64,000 bases of DNA from positions 496,001 through 560,000 of the forward strand of contig CAZBED010000001.1 in NCBI GenBank assembly GCA_964490845.1, written 5' to 3'. Shown here piece by piece: positions 61,358-64,000 of the stretch. How positions within the stretch are numbered: the stretch's first letter is position 1; each line of letters starts with the position of its first letter. Source of the DNA: JADJSS01 sp964490845. GTDB lineage: Bacteria; Bacteroidota; Bacteroidia; Chitinophagales; JADIYW01. Made by a program: the position numbers and the translations under genes. The notes beneath the pieces are model-generated. The model was not told where the DNA came from. It worked only from the letters and a program-made list of their open reading frames with translations, and made no database searches.

Positions 61358-61801
61358 TTATTTCAGCACTTCTACTTTATCTACAAAATATTTGGTTTCG
61401 CCCTGCCAGGGCAGGTTCTTTATTTTCTCTTTGTAATGAAGCCTCACCATTTTACCTTCCATAATACTTAACTGATCCGCTAACTGTTTATCTTTAACGG
61501 AAAACGCCCAGGTATTATTGGCAACCGCGCTACCCACACCCGGGTTCACGCTCCCCACATTCAATTCGCCTTCATAAGTCTTAAAAACAAATCCTTTCGT
61601 AGAAAACTTTATCAGCATACCCGCTCTGTTGCCTTCGCTGTAGGTAAAGTTGAAATAGAGGAAGGTGATGGCTGCCGTAATGATAGATATCAATATAAAA
61701 AACAATATCAGTTTCCTGAAGAAATGCTTTACAGGATGTGTTGGCTTATTGACCGGTGTTGCGGATGAACCGGAACTATTTAACGGAGGTTGCTCTACCA
61801 T
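61358..61801 (-). CDS. Conserved membrane protein of unknown function
   Basis: A 147-residue protein with one transmembrane segment (FFRKLILFFILISIITAAITFLY region, about 25-48) and a C-terminal beta domain, YSEGNRAGMLIKFSTKGFVF followed by KTYEGELNVG and YFVDKVEVLK. The block SEGNRAGMLIKFS is conserved in a Bacteroidetes family that is sometimes wrongly labelled 6-phosphogluconate dehydrogenase. Nothing supports a dehydrogenase. The frame is open to an earlier ATG at 61828; MVEQPPLNSSG from 61801 is preferred. Convergent with meaB. Confidence 0.65.
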   Translation of the reverse strand: MVEQPPLNSSGSSATPVNKPTHPVKHFFRKLILFFILISIITAAITFLYFNFTYSEGNRAGMLIKFSTKGFVFKTYEGELNVGSVNPGVGSAVANNTWAFSVKDKQLADQLSIMEGKMVRLHYKEKIKNLPWQGETKYFVDKVEVLK

Positions 61802-61828
61802 TTCAATTATTTTTACTAATTTAATCAT

Positions 61829-61836
61829 TAATTTTG
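61829..61836 (+). promoter_or_regulatory. -7-like element before the second hydroxylase-superfamily gene
   Basis: TAATTTTG, full match to TAnnTTTG, ending 20 bases before the ATG at 61857. No TTTG at the standard upstream distance. Confidence 0.35.
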
Positions 61837-61856
61837 AATACGATATGAATTAAAAA

Positions 61857-62516
61857 ATGGAAACCAGCCAGACAAAGACATTCAGAGAGCAATACCGTGC
61901 GGGTGAAATCGGAAAGCATTATTCCGGAAGACTGCATTTCTGGTTTACCACCTTGTGGTGTTTAGGACTGATAGCGGTTTGTATTGCGTTCATCCATCAG
62001 CCCACCTGGAAGGAATGGCTGATTATACCATTAGTTTTTTTGTATATCAACTTTGTAGAATATATAGGACATAAAGGCCCCATGCATCACCGGAAAAAGT
62101 ATCTGGAGAAAGTTTTTATCCGCCATAGTATGCAGCACCATCGTTTTTTTACTAAGGAGAATATGAGTTTCGATTCTGCTCAGGATGTAAAAGCTGTATT
62201 ATTTCCTCCGGTTTTGCTACTCTTCTTCTTTTTCGCATTTACATTGCCGGCAGCGTTATTGTTTTATTTCTTTTGGTCGTTCAATGCTGCGCTGTTATTC
62301 GTATTAACCGTTTTTTCCTATTACCTGAATTACGAATGGCTGCACTTCGCCTATCATTTGCCGGAAGACCACTTTGTGGCCAAACTGCCATTTATCAGTA
62401 CTTTGCGAAAACTGCATCATGCCCATCACGATGTTCACTTAATGACGAAGTATAATTTCAACATCACCTATCCTGTATTTGATATCCTTTTCGGAACATT
62501 ATACCAGGAAAAATAG
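61857..62516 (+). CDS. Fatty acid hydroxylase superfamily membrane protein, short type
   Basis: A 219-residue membrane di-iron protein. Histidine boxes: YIGHKGPMHHRKKYLE, RHSMQHHRFF, LHFAYHLPEDHF and LRKLHHAHHDVHLM. Four to five hydrophobic segments lie between. It is half the size of the 42029-43255 protein and only the histidine pattern is shared. Family members hydroxylate or desaturate fatty acids, sterols or carotenoids. It is monocistronic: a 17-base-pair hairpin follows immediately. Confidence 0.82.
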   Translation: METSQTKTFREQYRAGEIGKHYSGRLHFWFTTLWCLGLIAVCIAFIHQPTWKEWLIIPLVFLYINFVEYIGHKGPMHHRKKYLEKVFIRHSMQHHRFFTKENMSFDSAQDVKAVLFPPVLLLFFFFAFTLPAALLFYFFWSFNAALLFVLTVFSYYLNYEWLHFAYHLPEDHFVAKLPFISTLRKLHHAHHDVHLMTKYNFNITYPVFDILFGTLYQEK

Positions 62517-62517
62517 C

Positions 62518-62553
62518 AACCACTCAAAGGGTTTAAAAACCCTTTGAGTGGTT
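62518..62553. repeat. 17-bp stem inverted repeat after the hydroxylase gene
   Basis: Stem AACCACTCAAAGGGTTT with a 2-base centre and its perfect complement. Only three T follow, so it may act as a terminator or belong to a dispersed palindromic (REP-like) family: its core AAACCCTTTGAG recurs in the hairpin at 62720-62747. Confidence 0.8.
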
Positions 62554-62632
62554 TGCAGAAGAAAAACCGTAACAAAATTTGTTTTTACAATACGTTTTAT
62601 ATAAATTTGTTTACCATACACAAAGCTATGTT

Positions 62633-62687
62633 ACAGCATACAGCATACAGCATACAGCATACAGCATACAGCATACAGCATACAGCA
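62633..62687. repeat. Heptamer tandem repeat (ACAGCAT)n
   Basis: Seven perfect ACAGCAT units and a six-base partial eighth, head to tail. It lies between two related hairpins (62518-62553 and 62720-62747) in the 259-base gap before the GNAT gene. A 7-base unit without stop codons is open in every frame, so the apparent reading frame through it is not evidence of a gene. It is likely prone to copy-number change by slippage. Confidence 0.92.
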
Positions 62688-62719
62688 ATAACCAAATTTC
62701 CTTTACAACATACTTCAAC

Positions 62720-62747
62720 GGCTAAAAGGGGTGAAACCCTTTGAGCC
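62720..62747. repeat. Hairpin upstream of the GNAT gene, related to 62518-62553
   Basis: GGCTAAAAGGG and CCCTTTGAGCC pair with one mismatch around a 6-base loop. It shares AAACCCTTTGAG with the hairpin 200 bases upstream; the flanks differ. No U-run. It ends 28 bases before the GNAT start. Confidence 0.7.
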
Positions 62748-62775
62748 ATCGTGTAATTACTGACAAATTAATCGT

Positions 62776-63300
62776 ATGCACCAAATCCAAATCCCAACAT
62801 ATAAACACATACCACAAATACTTGCATTAAACAGCAAGTATTTGATCAATCATTTATCTGATAGTGAGAAACAAAATGGTTTTATTCGTATTGAATATAA
62901 AAGAGAAGATTTAGAAAAAATAATTGACCATAAAGAAATTGTAATTGCAACAGACAATGGAAATGTTATTGGTTATTTTTTAGTTGGAAGAGAAAGTGAA
63001 AAATCAGAATTAGAATTTCAAAAGAAAATGACTTTAATTCTTCATGATTCAGGAAAGTTTGAATATAAAAGAATCGGATTTGGCTGTCAGATCTGTATTG
63101 ATGAAAAATATAGAGGTAATGGTATTTCAAAAACTATGGTAGATACCTTAAAGGAGTTAGTAATGAAGAAATATGATTATCTGCTTAGCACAATATCATC
63201 CGACAACAAAGTATCATTACAAAATAGCACTATGGTGGGTTGGTATCCAATAGATTTAATTGAATTTCCAACATATTATTTATTAAAAGTTAAATTATGA
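62776..63300 (+). CDS. GNAT-family N-acetyltransferase
   Basis: A 174-residue acetyltransferase of the GNAT superfamily. Strand and motif A are readable: GNVIGYFLVGRES, then ICIDEKYRGNGISKTMVDTL with the acetyl-CoA pyrophosphate loop (RGNGIS), and a C-terminal strand pair ending YYLLKVKL. No signal peptide; cytoplasmic. The gene is distinctly richer in A and T than its neighbours, suggesting acquisition. Its stop overlaps the start of the ATP-grasp gene by four bases (ATGA), so the two products probably act on the same molecule. Substrate unknown. Confidence 0.85.
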   Translation: MHQIQIPTYKHIPQILALNSKYLINHLSDSEKQNGFIRIEYKREDLEKIIDHKEIVIATDNGNVIGYFLVGRESEKSELEFQKKMTLILHDSGKFEYKRIGFGCQICIDEKYRGNGISKTMVDTLKELVMKKYDYLLSTISSDNKVSLQNSTMVGWYPIDLIEFPTYYLLKVKL

Positions 63301-64000
63301 AATTCTTTTGCTTACACGAAGGTTTTTACGAAGGTGTTCCGTTGCGGCTTGAACAGCTAAAGGCAGCATGTAAAAAACTGAGTGTTGAATTTATCGCATT
63401 GGATAGTTTAACGATTGATTACACCAATTTACCAACGCTCGGCAAAACAGACCTGCTTTACAATACAGCAAGAGGCTCTCAAACATTGGAAAGTATTTTG
63501 CTAAATGATGAAGTGACTACATTTTATGTCAAAAATCCTACACTCAACCAAACGCTTTCAACAACAGACTGGAGTATCTTGCATGACAAAGCGAAATTAC
63601 TTACACCAAAAACCATTTTTCATATAACGGCGGACAGGAAATTATTAAAAACTTATGTGGAATATTTAGGCGGCTTTCCAATTATCATTAAAGCATCAGG
63701 CAGCACCAGAGGCATTGGCACCATTAAAATAGACAGCTGGCAAAACCTGGTCTCCACTGTTGATTATTTGATAACCACCGGTGATAGATTTATTCTGCGC
63801 CAGTTTATAAAAGCCAAAAGCGGCTGCCGTTTAATGGTGCTGGGCAACGAGGTAATTGCCGGTGCTGATTTTGAAATGAATAAGGATGACTTCAGAAATG
63901 CGGTAGATTTAACGCAGGTAAAATACACTAAGCGAATTTACCCGGAAACCGTAAACCAAACTGCTGTAAAAGCCACGCACCTGGCGAATGTAGAATTGGG
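63297..64000 (+). CDS. RimK-like ATP-grasp ligase (3' end beyond window)
   Basis: The first 234 codons of an ATP-grasp enzyme. The N-terminal part MKFFCLHEGFYEGVPLRL to about residue 100 is a pre-ATP-grasp domain; then LLTPKTIFHI, GFPIIIKASGSTRGIGTIKI (the glycine-rich phosphate lid), RFILRQFIKAKSGCRLMVLG and a region with DDFRNAV similar to the RimK FRxN segment. Such enzymes couple a carboxylate (often glutamate) to an amine through an acyl phosphate. Translationally coupled to the GNAT gene by an ATGA overlap. The metal-binding ENxN end and further genes lie outside. A peptide- or amino acid-modifying role, including graspetide-like maturation, is possible but not shown. Confidence 0.82.
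   Translation, partial: MKFFCLHEGFYEGVPLRLEQLKAACKKLSVEFIALDSLTIDYTNLPTLGKTDLLYNTARGSQTLESILLNDEVTTFYVKNPTLNQTLSTTDWSILHDKAKLLTPKTIFHITADRKLLKTYVEYLGGFPIIIKASGSTRGIGTIKIDSWQNLVSTVDYLITTGDRFILRQFIKAKSGCRLMVLGNEVIAGADFEMNKDDFRNAVDLTQVKYTKRIYPETVNQTAVKATHLANVEL

Noticed and set aside
61358..61801. Label 6-phosphogluconate dehydrogenase for the small membrane protein
   Set aside because: This name circulates for the family, but the protein has a membrane helix and a small beta domain and no nucleotide-binding or dehydrogenase motif.
62633..62687. Possible CRISPR array
   Set aside because: Units are 7 bases head to tail with no spacers and no cas gene nearby; it is a simple tandem repeat.
62544..62744. 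66-codon frame running through the heptamer array
   Set aside because: A 7-base unit free of stops is open in every frame, the upstream part starts from a non-ATG codon in the hairpin region, and composition is not gene-like. Only the shorter ATG frame at 62628 is mentioned, as speculation.

Overview
The window is a chromosomal segment of a member of the Bacteroidota. Several things in the sequence point there: two exported proteins ending in a type IX secretion (T9SS) type A sorting domain, a PorW/SprE-like T9SS/gliding protein, promoters of the Bacteroidetes form (TTTG, about 20 bases, TAnnTTTG) a short distance before start codons, a CarboxypepD_reg/TonB-type outer membrane receptor, and families largely restricted to the phylum (DUF4254, DUF2279). 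I cannot assign a genus. The DNA is moderately AT-rich, gene dense, and has no rRNA, tRNA, CRISPR array, insertion sequence or phage gene that I can see. No gap between genes exceeds about 260 bases.

Layout. 1-8.1 kb: the N-terminal part of an acetate kinase fused to a PduL-type phosphotransacylase, a penicillin-acylase-like hydrolase with a methyltransferase, a secreted T9SS esterase, and a tandem pair of paralogous outer membrane barrels. 8.3-14.5 kb: a lipid cluster with a two-domain FabG-like reductase, a eukaryote-type (PTPLA/HACD) 3-hydroxyacyl-CoA dehydratase, a divergent MarR regulator and an acyl-CoA dehydrogenase; an AbiEi/AbiEii toxin-antitoxin operon with a duplicated operator-like repeat sits inside it. 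14.5-24.6 kb: a T9SS glycosidase-like protein, an NlpC/P60 hydrolase, YjbQ, aspartate aminotransferase, DUF4254, a MacB-type permease, queA, a zinc-ribbon protein and purD.

24.8-38.2 kb is the cell-envelope section: secA, a SPOR protein, a glycosidase-like exported protein, a sprE/porW-like gene coupled to penicillin-binding protein 1A and, divergently, a degenerate LytM protein, a bactofilin and two small AtpZ/AtpI-like membrane proteins. 38.2-50.1 kb holds exported proteins of unknown role, polysaccharide deacetylase with tatD, a fatty acid hydroxylase-superfamily protein, gltX and glnS, a HIRAN protein and pcm. 50.3-56.1 kb has a TonB-type receptor, a phosphohexomutase, DUF2279 and DinB proteins.

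56.1-60.3 kb is a phosphate uptake operon (porin, PhoU-like DUF47 protein, PiT transporter) preceded by a leader hairpin with a U-run and a Pho-box-like 11-base direct repeat, followed by a small 59-residue gene. 60.4-64 kb has meaB, a small membrane protein, a second hydroxylase-superfamily protein, a heptamer repeat array between two related hairpins, and a GNAT acetyltransferase translationally coupled to an ATP-grasp ligase that runs off the end.

The best candidates for something new are the AckA-PduL fusion, the bacterial HACD dehydratase in its regulated lipid cluster, the control region of the phosphate operon, and the GNAT/ATP-grasp pair next to the repeat array. Family assignments were made by reading motifs; no database search was run.
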